64,000 nucleotides of DNA from positions 219,194-283,193 of the forward strand of contig JAPPFB010000002.1 of NCBI GenBank assembly GCA_028875225.1, in the 5' to 3' direction. A program made the translations under genes and the position numbers. This document shows positions 28,611 through 36,970 of this stretch, one piece after another. How positions within the stretch are numbered: the first letter of the stretch is position 1; every line of letters starts with the position of its first letter. Under the pieces are notes generated by a model. It saw only the letters and a list, made by a program, of their open reading frames with translations. It was not told the origin of the DNA and ran no database searches. The DNA is from Chloroflexota bacterium. Its GTDB lineage: Bacteria; Chloroflexota; Dehalococcoidia; Bin125.

Positions 28611-28664
28611 GCACGCCCATCCGCTTCGATGTCCCGCGCACGCCCATCCGCTTCGATGCCCCAT
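28611..28664. repeat. 27-bp direct tandem duplication
   Basis: Two adjacent copies of a unit beginning GCACGCCCATCCGCTTCGAT, period 27 bp, differing near the unit's 3' end. On the reverse strand each unit reads ACATCGAAGCGGATGGGCG, resembling the tail of the GAGGTCTGGGCCCCG elements (ACATCGGAACGGGCG at 56755), so this looks like amplified arms of that family. Confidence 0.8.
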
Positions 28665-28681
28665 CCTCCCCCACCTGGTTC

Positions 28682-28717
28682 GATGCCCGTGCTTGACTCG
28701 GGGCCCAGACCTCGATC
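28682..28717 (-). repeat. GAGGTCTGGGCCCCG palindromic family, inverted copy
   Basis: The reverse strand reads GATCGAGGTCTGGGCCCCGA then GTCAAGCACGGGCATC. It matches the plus-strand copies at 56640 and 56726 over more than 30 bases. It is the only copy close to the start of a gene. Confidence 0.85.
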
Positions 28718-28835
28718 ACAGAGCGCAGGCAACAGCCAATCCTCGCCACAATCTCCTCAAGCCCACGACTCCGACCCCGCCAAAACTCGATATAGTCAGA
28801 ACATACGTCCGCCTGAGAGCCAAGGAGCATTCCCC

Positions 28836-29162
28836 GTGCCAAACCCTTACCACCTCCGAACGAGAATCGACCGCCTCTGGCGACACGCTAACTCCGACGC
28901 CCCCGCCTACCGACGCCTCACGTCCCTCAACAAGGTCGTCCGAGAACTCTTCGCCCCCAACCAATGCGCCCGCCTCAACCACCAGCTCTACCTCGCCTCC
29001 GACCCCTACGACGTCGCCCGCCACCTCCTCCGCGACCTCTACGACCATGCCTCCCCTGCTTGGGAAGACCCCGCGCCCGTAACCATAGAAGTCGCCCCCG
29101 CGCAGGCGGGGGCCGCGCCGCTCGTTGACGAGTCCCCCGACGAAGACGACGACCCCTTGTAA
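28836..29162 (+). CDS. Hypothetical protein (108 aa) with repeat-derived C-terminal segment
   Basis: GTG start chosen because AAGGAG lies about nine bases upstream; the frame extends further but through repeats. The protein VPNPYHLRTRIDRLWRHANS...AYRRLTSLNKVVRELFAPNQ...YDVARHLLRDLYDHASPAWE looks like a compact basic helical domain of about 75 residues. The C-terminal APAQAGAAPLVDESPDEDDD includes a stretch (APAQAGA) that is the direct translation of the CCCCGC palindrome. I do not recognise a family. Codons are heavily C-ending. Confidence 0.6.
   Translation: MPNPYHLRTRIDRLWRHANSDAPAYRRLTSLNKVVRELFAPNQCARLNHQLYLASDPYDVARHLLRDLYDHASPAWEDPAPVTIEVAPAQAGAAPLVDESPDEDDDPL
29094..29113. repeat. CCCCCGC palindrome inside a coding sequence
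   Basis: GCCCCCGCGCAGGCGGGGGC is a perfect 8-bp stem with a GCAG loop, sharing its core with the intergenic element at 28546. It lies within the last third of the 108-aa hypothetical gene and encodes its APAQAGA segment in frame. Confidence 0.8.
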
Positions 29163-29253
29163 CCGCCACCCTCACCTCGTTCCCCACCGCGCGTTTTTTT
29201 TCTTTCCGCGGATCACCCGCTCCCGGCCCTGCCGTGCCCGACTGGTTCTGACC

Positions 29254-30309
29254 TCAGGACTCGCCCCGCATCAGCCGGCGCTGCGGTGAAACCTGGAAGA
29301 CCCACAGCGCCAGCAGGCCGACGAACGAGATCGGAATGATCACCAATCCGTGCAGGATCGCCGCGAACGCCACCGCCGTCGCCTCCGCATCCTCGATCCC
29401 CAGCCCGCCCACCGTCGGCAGCCAGATCAGCAGCGTCGCCTTGGTCGCCCACTCGAACGGCCCCACCCCGCCCGCCGTCGACGGCGCCGTGATCAGCAGG
29501 TTGGCCGCCGCCGCGACCAGCAGATAGACGGGAAACGGCAAGTCCAGATTGAACGCCTGGCCCACCATCCAGTACATCAACGCCTCCAGCGTCCAGGCGA
29601 TCAGGCTGGCGACCAGCGCCCCGATCACCTGGCGCCGGTTCGCCTGCGCCGACATCCCGGTAATCAGCGGCGGCAACCAGGTCCACTCGCGCCCAGCCTG
29701 TCCGGGCAACCGGCTCAGTATGCGGCCGATCACCCGCTCGGCGTCGGCCGGACGCCGCGCGATCGCGCCAAACACCAGGAAGGCGCCCGTGATGCCGAAC
29801 ACGAGAAACGCCATCGCGCCCGTCAGCTCGTCGCCGGCGTCATTCATGCCCTGAAATCCGATCAGGCTCATGATCACGCCGATCACCAGGAAGAACGTCA
29901 GCATCAACCCGTCGTACACCCGGGTCATGAAGATGCTGGACAGTCCCGACAGCCGCGAAATCTCGTGCCGCTGGTACAGCACATGAGCCCGAACCAGCTC
30001 TCCGGCCCGCAACGGCAGCACGTTGTTGACCCCGAACCCGATCGCCACGATCGGGAACAGCCGCCACCAGGCAATGTGTTGGATGTGCAGCAGCAGCCAG
30101 TGCCAGCGCCAGGCCCTCGCTGCGATGCCGGCGAAGTAGACGACCAGCGCCGGTCCGATCCACCAGGCCGAAACTTCGGTAAACGCGCGTCCCACTTGAT
30201 GGAAGTCCGCGTTGCGCAGGAACAGCACCAGGAACGCGGTGCTGCCGCCCAGTCCCAACGCGAGCCGCGCCGCCGATCCAGTCGCCCAAGCAGGAAGCCG
30301 AACGCTCAT
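29254..30309 (-). CDS. Lysylphosphatidylglycerol synthase-type membrane protein (UPF0104)
   Basis: 351 aa with about eight helices. Family landmarks are ARAWRWHWLLLHIQ, FGVNNVLPLRAGELVRAHVLYQRHEISRLSGLSSIFMTRVYDGLML and STAGGVGPFEWATKATLL. This is the flippase/transmembrane half of MprF-like proteins; no C-terminal aminoacyl-transferase domain is present, so lysine transfer is not expected. Such stand-alone proteins are thought to move lipids or lipid-linked sugars. It starts 30 nt after the PAP2 gene stop on the same strand, suggesting a membrane-lipid unit. Confidence 0.88.
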   Translation of the reverse strand: MSVRLPAWATGSAARLALGLGGSTAFLVLFLRNADFHQVGRAFTEVSAWWIGPALVVYFAGIAARAWRWHWLLLHIQHIAWWRLFPIVAIGFGVNNVLPLRAGELVRAHVLYQRHEISRLSGLSSIFMTRVYDGLMLTFFLVIGVIMSLIGFQGMNDAGDELTGAMAFLVFGITGAFLVFGAIARRPADAERVIGRILSRLPGQAGREWTWLPPLITGMSAQANRRQVIGALVASLIAWTLEALMYWMVGQAFNLDLPFPVYLLVAAAANLLITAPSTAGGVGPFEWATKATLLIWLPTVGGLGIEDAEATAVAFAAILHGLVIIPISFVGLLALWVFQVSPQRRLMRGES

Positions 30310-30339
30310 TGCCCAGTCCGCGAAAAATCTAGGCGGAGG

Positions 30340-31344
30340 CTAGCCTGCCTCGATCCGTCGTGGCGGGAAGCGCAGCGCTTCGCGCACCCACTGCCCGGCT
30401 CGCTGTCCCGCGATCGTCAGTTGCTCACGTCGGAGGATGATCTGTGCGCGCGCGTATCGCCCGCCCTCAACGGCGGAGAAGGCGATCAACGCCACGGCCG
30501 CGCCGGCGATGATGTCGGCGATGTAATGCTCGCCCAGGTAAACGAGCGAGAACGCCAGGGCGATCGAGTACAGCACGGCCACCGAGATCACCCAGCGAGA
30601 ACGCAGCAGAATCCCCACGCCGACCACCACGAACGAAGCGGCAAAATGCAGCGAGGGCATGGCGGCCGTCGGATTCGGCTCCGCCATCGCCTCGAATGCC
30701 CAGTTGTAGAACTCGACGCCCAGCAGGGCCGGACCCACGGTGTTCATCCCCCGCACGATCCCATCGACAAACCCTTGGTCCGCCGCCATCCACGGCGGCG
30801 CAGTCGGCACCGTGAAATACAGGACCGCGCCGAGGTAGAAGGTCAGCGCGACGATGATCGTCACTCTCCACGCCATTCGCCGAATGAACAGCCAGGTACC
30901 CAGCACGGCGGCATGCGGGAACACGAACCAGGTCCAGTGAATGATCGCGGAGAAGAACGCCGGAAAACCGGGATCGGAGCTGGCGCCGCCAATCCGCGCC
31001 TGGAGCCAGGCCGACGGAGTAATCCCCGCGAACATCCACAGCTCCCAGTCGAGCACGTAGTCGGTCAGCGTGCGCAGACCCGTCTCGTCGGCCGCGTCCC
31101 GCAACTGGATGAAAAAGCCCATCGCCACCACGTACGCGACCAGGATGCCCCAGTCTCCCCATCGCCTGGCCAGGACGAAGACGGCCACCACCGCCACGCC
31201 GCTGATCGGCGCAAAGGCCACCGGGTCCAACGACGCAATCTGTCGCAGGAAGACGCCCAACACGCCCACGGCCAGCGCGGCCCAGCAGACCGCGCCGATC
31301 ACGTCCCGTCGACTGATTCCTGCCACGCGATGGAACCGACGCAC
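30340..31344 (-). CDS. PAP2 superfamily membrane enzyme (inositolphosphotransferase-like)
   Basis: 334 aa, about six to seven helices. Phosphatase/transferase motifs read VPTAPPW (in place of the KX6RP block), MPSLHFAAS (catalytic His) and YLGEHYIADIIAG (second His and Asp). The PSLH form and APPW pattern are characteristic of the PAP2_3 group that includes inositol-phosphoceramide synthase-like enzymes. A lipid headgroup transferase or phosphatase acting at the membrane face is the best reading. It lies upstream of the LPG-synthase-type gene. Confidence 0.85.
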   Translation of the reverse strand: MRRFHRVAGISRRDVIGAVCWAALAVGVLGVFLRQIASLDPVAFAPISGVAVVAVFVLARRWGDWGILVAYVVAMGFFIQLRDAADETGLRTLTDYVLDWELWMFAGITPSAWLQARIGGASSDPGFPAFFSAIIHWTWFVFPHAAVLGTWLFIRRMAWRVTIIVALTFYLGAVLYFTVPTAPPWMAADQGFVDGIVRGMNTVGPALLGVEFYNWAFEAMAEPNPTAAMPSLHFAASFVVVGVGILLRSRWVISVAVLYSIALAFSLVYLGEHYIADIIAGAAVALIAFSAVEGGRYARAQIILRREQLTIAGQRAGQWVREALRFPPRRIEAG

Positions 31345-31458
31345 GACCGCTCAGCCCTCCCCACTCGGTTCGCAATCCGATCGCCCGTTCCGACGCGATC
31401 AATCCTATCGACTCTGGCAACACAGCTTACCGAACTGTGCGCCGCCTGTCTGATGGCC

Positions 31459-32253
31459 TTACGGGGAGACGGACAAACGCTCGGAGATCAGCCGGGCAAT
31501 CGCATTGATGTCGGTCAGGCGCTGGTCGCCGACCGAACGATCGCAATGCGCGGGCAACCCGATCCGGGTGCCGCTCTGGGTCGAACCATCATCGTCCGTC
31601 GTGATCTCAATCGAAGTGAAGAGAAACACGAGATCGCGCCCCTGGGCAAACACGAGCAGCGCCGAGCGCACACAGATCCCGCTGTGTCCTCGATACAGCT
31701 CGATCGCCACCGAGGCGTCGCCGACCAGCGGCGCGGGCAGGAAGCTGGCCGCGAACAGCCGGTGATGCGGCACGATCACCCCCGCCAGATCGGGCGGCTG
31801 CGATGCGACGTACTTCACCCAGTCGGCGGCCGACTCCTCGGACTGGTCGGTGAATACGTGCAGCCAGAGCGTCTCGCCGGTTGGACTCTCGCCGCTCGGC
31901 GAAAAGGCGATCCCGCTCGAGGTCAGCGAGCGGCCGGGCAGCGACGACAGCGTGCGATCCTCGGACGCCTCGAGCCAGGACGGCAGCCCGGCGGCGTACG
32001 ACTTCTCCTCCAGGTGCAACCCCACGTCCGCCGAACTGATCGTCAGCTGCCGCTCACGCACCACCTGCTCAACCGGTTGCTCCACCTCGGGTTCAGCCTC
32101 GCCTTCCTGCTCGACCTGCTGCCCGGCCTCGGTCTCGACCGGCAGGTTCGAGTTGTCGTCGCGGCAGGACGCGAGGATGACCAGCGCGCCGATCACCACC
32201 AGACAGCAGACGACCGGCCCGACCAGAACGGTCCAGTCGCTCTTCCGCGCCAC
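31459..32253 (-). CDS. Predicted lipoprotein downstream of sensor kinase
   Basis: Start taken as the GTG one base after the histidine kinase stop, giving 264 aa with VARKSDW, a hydrophobic core, and lipobox LASC at about residue 30. A Glu/Gln/Val-rich linker (VETEAGQQVEQEGEAEPEVE) precedes a globular domain (LTISSADVGLHLEEKSYAAGLPSWLEA...). The larger in-frame ORF reads backwards into kinase sequence and is rejected. No family recognised. The tight junction suggests a three-gene unit (regulator, kinase, lipoprotein), with the lipoprotein as a candidate accessory sensor. Confidence 0.72.
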   Translation of the reverse strand: MARKSDWTVLVGPVVCCLVVIGALVILASCRDDNSNLPVETEAGQQVEQEGEAEPEVEQPVEQVVRERQLTISSADVGLHLEEKSYAAGLPSWLEASEDRTLSSLPGRSLTSSGIAFSPSGESPTGETLWLHVFTDQSEESAADWVKYVASQPPDLAGVIVPHHRLFAASFLPAPLVGDASVAIELYRGHSGICVRSALLVFAQGRDLVFLFTSIEITTDDDGSTQSGTRIGLPAHCDRSVGDQRLTDINAIARLISERLSVSP

Positions 32254-32254
32254 G

Positions 32255-33787
32255 TCAGTCGAGCTCCGGGCTCGAAAGTTCCGTTGCATCGTTCGCCGAC
32301 ACCGCGTTCCGGGCGGACAGCAACACGATATGAAATGTGGTGCCGACGCCTTGCTCGCTCGAGACGCGAATCTCGCCTCCCTGCGCCCGCACCAGTTCGC
32401 GAGCGATGGCCAGTCCGAGCCCGGTGCCGCCTTGCGCGCCGGGTCGATCCGACTTGTAGTAGCGGTCAAACAGGTTGGGAATCGCTTCCTCGGGAATGCC
32501 TACGCCCGTGTCGGCGACCGCGATCGACACGCTGCCCTGGCTCTCCCGGCGTGCACTCAACTGTACGTGCCCGCCCGGCGGCGTGTGCCGCAGCGCATTA
32601 TCGAGCAGATTCCCCAGCACCTGGTCCAGCCGATCCCAATCGCCAAGGACGTCGCCGACCTCGGAAGGATCGACCGTCAGGTTCACGTCGAGCTCCTGCG
32701 CCCGCAGCGCGAACAGGTCGCCAACATGTTCGAGTAACGCCCCCACATCGAGCGGATTCGACTCCACCTGCACCTGCCCCGCTTCAATCCGGGACAGGTC
32801 AAGCAGGCCTTCGACCAGACGCAGCAGCCGCCGTGATTCGTCCTCGATGATCCGGTACGCGTTCCCCTGTTCGTCCTCTTTGACGACGTCGTCCATCAGC
32901 GCCTGCGAGAACCCGTTGATCGACGTCAGCGGCGTCTGCAAATCGTGAGAGACGTTGGCCAGGAAGTCGCGCAGTGCAGTTTGTTGACGCTCAACCTCCT
33001 CAGTCATCTGGTTGAACGATCGCGCCAGTTCCTGCGCCTCCTGGGAACCGCCCACGTCGACGCGTTGCTGCAACTGCCCGCGAGCCACGCTGCGCGACGC
33101 CGCCGCCACCCGTTGAATCGGCCGATAGATCGAACGTGAGACCAGGAAGCCAACCAGCGAAGCGACCACCAGCGCGATCACGCCCGCGATCACCAGTCGC
33201 GGCGCCAGATCGCCCACGACCTCCCAGCGCGATTCGCCGACCAGCACCACCGCGATACAGCAATAGCCCTGCCGTTGTTGCTCATCGGACGGCAAACTGG
33301 TCACGACGTAGGTCAGTCGCTCGCCGTCCTCCGTAGTCAACTGGCCTTCGGCCAGGCGATTGCTGTCCAGCGCTCCCAGGTCAATCGGCAGGGTCTCGCC
33401 CAGGAACCGGTCTCCGGTCTCCATGACCCTGACCACCTCACCGCCCGAGGTGATGCCCAGCACCGGCACGTCGAGATCGCTGACCAGGGACCCGGTCAAT
33501 GTCTGTGCCGCCAGCGCAAACTCCTGCAGCAGCTGGTCGAGGTTTCGCGCTTCGCCCTCCTCCGAGAACAACTCCGGACCCCAGGCAGTCGCCAGTTCCC
33601 GCAACCGCGACTGTTCCACACGGTCCTGATAGCCGCCCAGCAGCAAGAAACTGATCAGTCCGACGACCAGCAGCGTGAGCACGACGATCGCGACCAGGGT
33701 CACGTAGATTCGCGAGCGGATCGTCTGCAGCTGGAGGATCGGCCAGCCCAGTGCCGGTTTCCAGTGTGGCTGACCCCTGGACATCAT
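32255..33787 (-). CDS. Sensor histidine kinase (HAMP-HisKA-HATPase)
   Basis: 510 aa. TM1 at about 28-50, an extracytoplasmic sensor region (about 52-195) containing GYCCIAVVLVG, TM2 at about 197-217, and HAMP (RSIYRPIQRVAAASRSVARGQL). The HisKA phosphoacceptor is His281 in FLANVSHDLQTPLTSINGF. The ATPase boxes are N (NLLDNALRHTPPGG), G1 (DTGVGIPEEA) and G2 (GGTGLGLAI). It should phosphorylate the OmpR-type regulator encoded 33 nt upstream. The sensed signal is not deducible. Confidence 0.95.
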   Translation of the reverse strand: MMSRGQPHWKPALGWPILQLQTIRSRIYVTLVAIVVLTLLVVGLISFLLLGGYQDRVEQSRLRELATAWGPELFSEEGEARNLDQLLQEFALAAQTLTGSLVSDLDVPVLGITSGGEVVRVMETGDRFLGETLPIDLGALDSNRLAEGQLTTEDGERLTYVVTSLPSDEQQRQGYCCIAVVLVGESRWEVVGDLAPRLVIAGVIALVVASLVGFLVSRSIYRPIQRVAAASRSVARGQLQQRVDVGGSQEAQELARSFNQMTEEVERQQTALRDFLANVSHDLQTPLTSINGFSQALMDDVVKEDEQGNAYRIIEDESRRLLRLVEGLLDLSRIEAGQVQVESNPLDVGALLEHVGDLFALRAQELDVNLTVDPSEVGDVLGDWDRLDQVLGNLLDNALRHTPPGGHVQLSARRESQGSVSIAVADTGVGIPEEAIPNLFDRYYKSDRPGAQGGTGLGLAIARELVRAQGGEIRVSSEQGVGTTFHIVLLSARNAVSANDATELSSPELD

Positions 33788-33820
33788 CTGCGCGTGGCTG
33801 CCGGCGACCGATGGCGACGC

Positions 33821-34534
33821 CTAGTCAGTGTCACCGTTCGCAGCAAGCGACAGGCCGTTCGGGTTATCGCGCATGGTCATCTTGTAGCCCACCCCGCGCA
33901 GCGTCTCAATCTGCAGGTCACTGTCGCGCAGGTGCTGCCGCAGGTGATTGATGTGAACGTCGACCGTTCGCGTTTCTCCGCTGAAGGTGTAGCCCCACAC
34001 CAGAGAGAGCAGCTGTTCACGCGACATCACGGTCTGCAGGTTCTGGGCCAGTGCGAAGAGCAGATCGAACTCCTTGGTGCGCAGCTTGAGCGACGCCCCG
34101 CCCAGGATCGCTTCCCGCGTCTGACGATTCAGCGTCAGACTGCCCACGGACACCTCCACGCCCGAACGCGCGATGCCGTCGGCCCGGCGCAGGATCGCCT
34201 TCACCCGGGCGACCAGTTCCTTGGGATTGAACGGCTTGGTCAGGTAGTCGTCGGCGCCCAGCTCGAATCCCGCCACCTTGACCGCATCCTCGCGGCGTAC
34301 GGTCAGCATCAGGATCGGCACGTCCGAATCCTGGCGGATCCCCTTGGTTACCTCGAAGCCGTCCAGCTTGGGCATCATCAGGTCCAGCACGACCAGGTCG
34401 GGCTGGAGCATGACCGCCTTCTCGAGGGCCTCCTGGCCGTCGGAGGCGAACTCCAGCTCATATCCCTCTCGGGAGAGATACAGGCGGACTAACTCACGGA
34501 TGTGGGGCTCGTCATCGGCGATGAGTATTTTCAT
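33821..34534 (-). CDS. OmpR/PhoB-family response regulator
   Basis: 237 aa from MKILIADDEPHIRELV; seven more codons upstream are in frame but atypical. The receiver domain has acidic pocket Asp7/Asp8, phosphoacceptor Asp51 (LVVLDLMMPKLDGFE) and conserved Lys in DDYLTKPFNPKEL. The C-terminal winged helix (GASLKLRTKEFDLLFALAQN...SGETRTVDVHINHLRQHL...GVGYKM) binds direct-repeat operators in this family. It heads the kinase/lipoprotein unit and is divergent from the Eis-like gene across 139 bp. Confidence 0.95.
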   Translation of the reverse strand: MKILIADDEPHIRELVRLYLSREGYELEFASDGQEALEKAVMLQPDLVVLDLMMPKLDGFEVTKGIRQDSDVPILMLTVRREDAVKVAGFELGADDYLTKPFNPKELVARVKAILRRADGIARSGVEVSVGSLTLNRQTREAILGGASLKLRTKEFDLLFALAQNLQTVMSREQLLSLVWGYTFSGETRTVDVHINHLRQHLRDSDLQIETLRGVGYKMTMRDNPNGLSLAANGDTD

Positions 34535-34673
34535 GGCGCGCAGCCTGCCAGCCAACCATTTTTCACTATAGGACCTGATGCGCCGTCAGCGGCGACCGAT
34601 CAACGACAGAAGCGTTCGGGAATCGTGCGATCCGTTGATAGTCTCATCATGATCAATCACCGAGGAGAACACC

Positions 34674-35930
34674 ATGCCGCGTCGCGAAGTGCCCGCCGGA
34701 GTTGAGGTCCGAGCCGCCAATGCCGAGGAGATGGAGGACTTCCGCTTCGTCGCCAACCTGGCCCTCGGAGAACACGGCAACCCGATGCGAGATCCGGTGA
34801 CCTTCCTGCAGCCCGAGTGGTCGACCTGCGTCTTCGAGCACGGGGCCCTCTCAACCACTTTCGGAGCCTGGCCGTTCTCCATGCGCTTCAACGGCGAACG
34901 CGCCCACGTCGCCGGCGTGACGGCTGTGGGCACCGACCCAACCAAGCGCCGCCGCGGCTATCTGAGGCTGGCAATGGAGCACTCGCTGGACGAACAGTAC
35001 GAACGTGGGCAATCGTTGGCGGCGCTCTATGCGTCCCAGGCTGGCATCTATCAGCGGTTCGGCTACGCCGTCTGTTCACGGCGGCAGAAGTATGAGATTG
35101 ATCCGCTCGACCTCAACTTTGTCCAGGCGCCAACCCCGTCCGGCTCGCTGAGCATCAGCAACGCCAGGGACCTGCCCGACGACGCCGTCGTCATCCGCGA
35201 CCTGTATCGCCAGTACATGCAACCCAGGAACGGGCTCCTGCATCGCGGAGTCAATCTCTGGAACGCGGAGGTCCTGGACGAACCTTCAGACATCGAAGAA
35301 GGCCCGGTCCGCGTCCTCCTCTACGAGGAGGATGGAGAAGCCCTGGGCTACATGGTCTACACCAGTCGCGAAGATCAGGCGATCAGCCACTTCAGCGCCT
35401 TTCAACGCGACCATCGCATGAGAATTCGCGAGTATGGCTGGCTGACGCCCGAGGCCTATGTCGCGATGTGGCAGTTCGCCGCCAGCCAGGACCTTACCTG
35501 GCGCATCTTCGTCAACGACGTGCCCTCCGATGACCCGATCGTCCACTTTGCCCGCGATCCACGAACGTTGCGGGTCCAGTCGATGGACGGCATCCTCGTT
35601 CGAATCGTCGACCTACCGCGCGCCCTGATGACCCGCAAGTACTCGATCGAATCGGAGCTCACCTTCCGAGTGCTGGATGACCTCTGCGACTGGAACCAGG
35701 GCACCTGGAGACTCTCCGTCGGTCCCGAAGGCGCCGACATCCGCCAGGTCGACGCATCGCCGGAGTTGACGATGGACGTATTCACAATGGCGCACCTGGC
35801 AACCGGCGCGCTCTCAGCGACCTACAGTCACCGCCTCGGTCGCATCGAGGCCACCGATTCCGCCGCGCTGATCCGCGCCGATCACCTCTTCGCGACCGAG
35901 TACGCGATGCACTGCATGAACCACTTCTAG
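34674..35930 (+). CDS. Eis-like GNAT N-acetyltransferase with SCP2-type C-terminal domain
   Basis: 418 aa, GAGGAG upstream of the ATG. The acetyl-CoA-binding loop is in GVTAVGTDPTKRRRGYLRLAM, within an N-terminal GNAT domain; a second degenerate GNAT domain (about 165-290) and a sterol-carrier-like C-terminal domain (LTFRVLDDLCDWNQGTWRLS...) follow. The chain ends in Phe (CMNHF), as in Mycobacterium Eis, where the terminal carboxylate acts as catalytic base (family knowledge). Likely acetylates amines. Divergent from the response regulator, which could control it. Confidence 0.88.
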   Translation: MPRREVPAGVEVRAANAEEMEDFRFVANLALGEHGNPMRDPVTFLQPEWSTCVFEHGALSTTFGAWPFSMRFNGERAHVAGVTAVGTDPTKRRRGYLRLAMEHSLDEQYERGQSLAALYASQAGIYQRFGYAVCSRRQKYEIDPLDLNFVQAPTPSGSLSISNARDLPDDAVVIRDLYRQYMQPRNGLLHRGVNLWNAEVLDEPSDIEEGPVRVLLYEEDGEALGYMVYTSREDQAISHFSAFQRDHRMRIREYGWLTPEAYVAMWQFAASQDLTWRIFVNDVPSDDPIVHFARDPRTLRVQSMDGILVRIVDLPRALMTRKYSIESELTFRVLDDLCDWNQGTWRLSVGPEGADIRQVDASPELTMDVFTMAHLATGALSATYSHRLGRIEATDSAALIRADHLFATEYAMHCMNHF

Positions 35931-35952
35931 GCGTTGCGGTAAGTCAAGGTAC

Positions 35953-36894
35953 TCAGACGGCCTCCCCCAGCAGGTACTGGCCCACGGCCTCTTCGAGGGC
36001 CGTCACTTCATGCGGCTCGAGGTCGCGATAGGGCGGTCGAGTGTGCGTCAGCGGCAGGCCGCTGGTGATGTTGATCAGCTGCTTCATGGCGCCGAGTCGG
36101 GGGAACAGGTTGAGGATGGCGTGCAGCTCGTTGAGTTGGTCCTGCGGCCGCTGCGGCTCCCCGCCTTCACGATGGGCGAACTGGATCGTTTTGACCAACG
36201 CCGGAACTGCATTCGCCATCCCCGAAACGCCGCCCACGCACCCGGCCCGGTAGAGCGGCGCGTGGGCCGAGTCAGATCCGGCCATCACCCGAAACTCTGA
36301 GCCGGGACCGTCCGACGGCACCTGCGCCATGTAGCGCTTCGTGCGCTCGGCGTCTCCGCCGGAATCCTTGATTCCCATCAGCTGGTCGGGATGTCGTCTG
36401 AGCACAGCGGCGAGAACCTCGTCGGGAATCTCAATGCCTGCCTGCGCCGGCATGTTGTAGAGCAGCGCCCGGCCGTCCGACGGCAACGACTCGATCACCG
36501 CTGAGAACCAGTCGGCCATACCCCGCGAGTCAACATTCTTGAAGAAGTACGGCGGAAGCAGCGCGACCGCGTCGGCGCCGGCGTCGAGCGCCTCGTTGGC
36601 GGCGCGAATCGTGTCCGGCAACGAAGGACAGGTCACTCCCGCGATCACGACCAGACCGCCGCCGATCCCGCGCGAGGCCTGCTTGACCGCTTCCACGACG
36701 CGCCGTCGTTCGTCCATGCCGACCGACGGGCCCTCGCCATTGGTGCCCAGGGTCAGGATGCCGGTAATGCCCATCGTGCGCAGGAACTCGACGTGCGGAC
36801 CGATCCAGTCCACATCAACGTCACGCCCGCCTTCCGTGAACGGCGTCACCTGCGCCGCCATCAGGCCGTCGAGCCGCTCGTACGCCAGAGCCAT
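35953..36894 (-). CDS. Dihydrodipicolinate synthase/N-acetylneuraminate lyase family protein
   Basis: 313-aa TIM-barrel class I aldolase. The Schiff-base lysine is Lys176 in LMGIKDSGGD and the catalytic tyrosine is Tyr146 in LLYNMPAQ. The GTNGEG loop (50-55) stands where DapA has GTTGE. No other lysine genes are near, and the GTNGEG variant is common in catabolic or uncharacterised DapA-like aldolases, so I do not call it dapA. The substrate would be a 2-keto acid. Confidence 0.9.
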   Translation of the reverse strand: MALAYERLDGLMAAQVTPFTEGGRDVDVDWIGPHVEFLRTMGITGILTLGTNGEGPSVGMDERRRVVEAVKQASRGIGGGLVVIAGVTCPSLPDTIRAANEALDAGADAVALLPPYFFKNVDSRGMADWFSAVIESLPSDGRALLYNMPAQAGIEIPDEVLAAVLRRHPDQLMGIKDSGGDAERTKRYMAQVPSDGPGSEFRVMAGSDSAHAPLYRAGCVGGVSGMANAVPALVKTIQFAHREGGEPQRPQDQLNELHAILNLFPRLGAMKQLINITSGLPLTHTRPPYRDLEPHEVTALEEAVGQYLLGEAV

Positions 36895-36970
36895 GGGGTT
36901 GCCTCCGATTGTGTGCCTGTTGGCAGCCTAGCTCTGAGCCATGAGACGCTTCAGCGATTAATCTCAAGCC

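Larger units (their letters stand above)
28452..28835. other. 384-bp repeat-rich intergenic region without a gene
   Basis: This divergent gap holds three repeat units: a GGCCCC hairpin at 28546, a 27-bp tandem duplication at 28611-28664, and an inverted copy of the GAGGTCTGGGCCCCG family at 28682. A plus-strand frame stays open through it but reads the repeats as Arg/Pro/Ser (RARPSASMP), so I treat it as non-coding. An AT-rich patch (CTCGATATAGTC, about 28787-28798) is the most promoter-like stretch and sits upstream of the GTG at 28836. Confidence 0.7.

Noticed and set aside
28629..28835. Upstream extension of the 108-aa hypothetical protein
   Set aside because: The added residues come from tandem and palindromic repeats, whereas the GTG at 28836 has its own Shine-Dalgarno sequence.
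29189..29212. T8 run flanked by CCGCG/CGCGG as an intrinsic terminator
   Set aside because: The only stem is 5 bp around a loop that contains the T-run itself, which is not terminator geometry.
32254..32469. Longer start for the lipoprotein gene
   Set aside because: The extension overlaps the kinase C-terminus in another frame and would bury the lipobox signal peptide inside the protein.
29350..32850. Very long plus-strand ORF (1166 codons)
   Set aside because: It is the antisense frame of the LPG-synthase-like, PAP2, lipoprotein and kinase genes. Its translation is an Arg/Gln/His/Pro-rich shadow with no domain.
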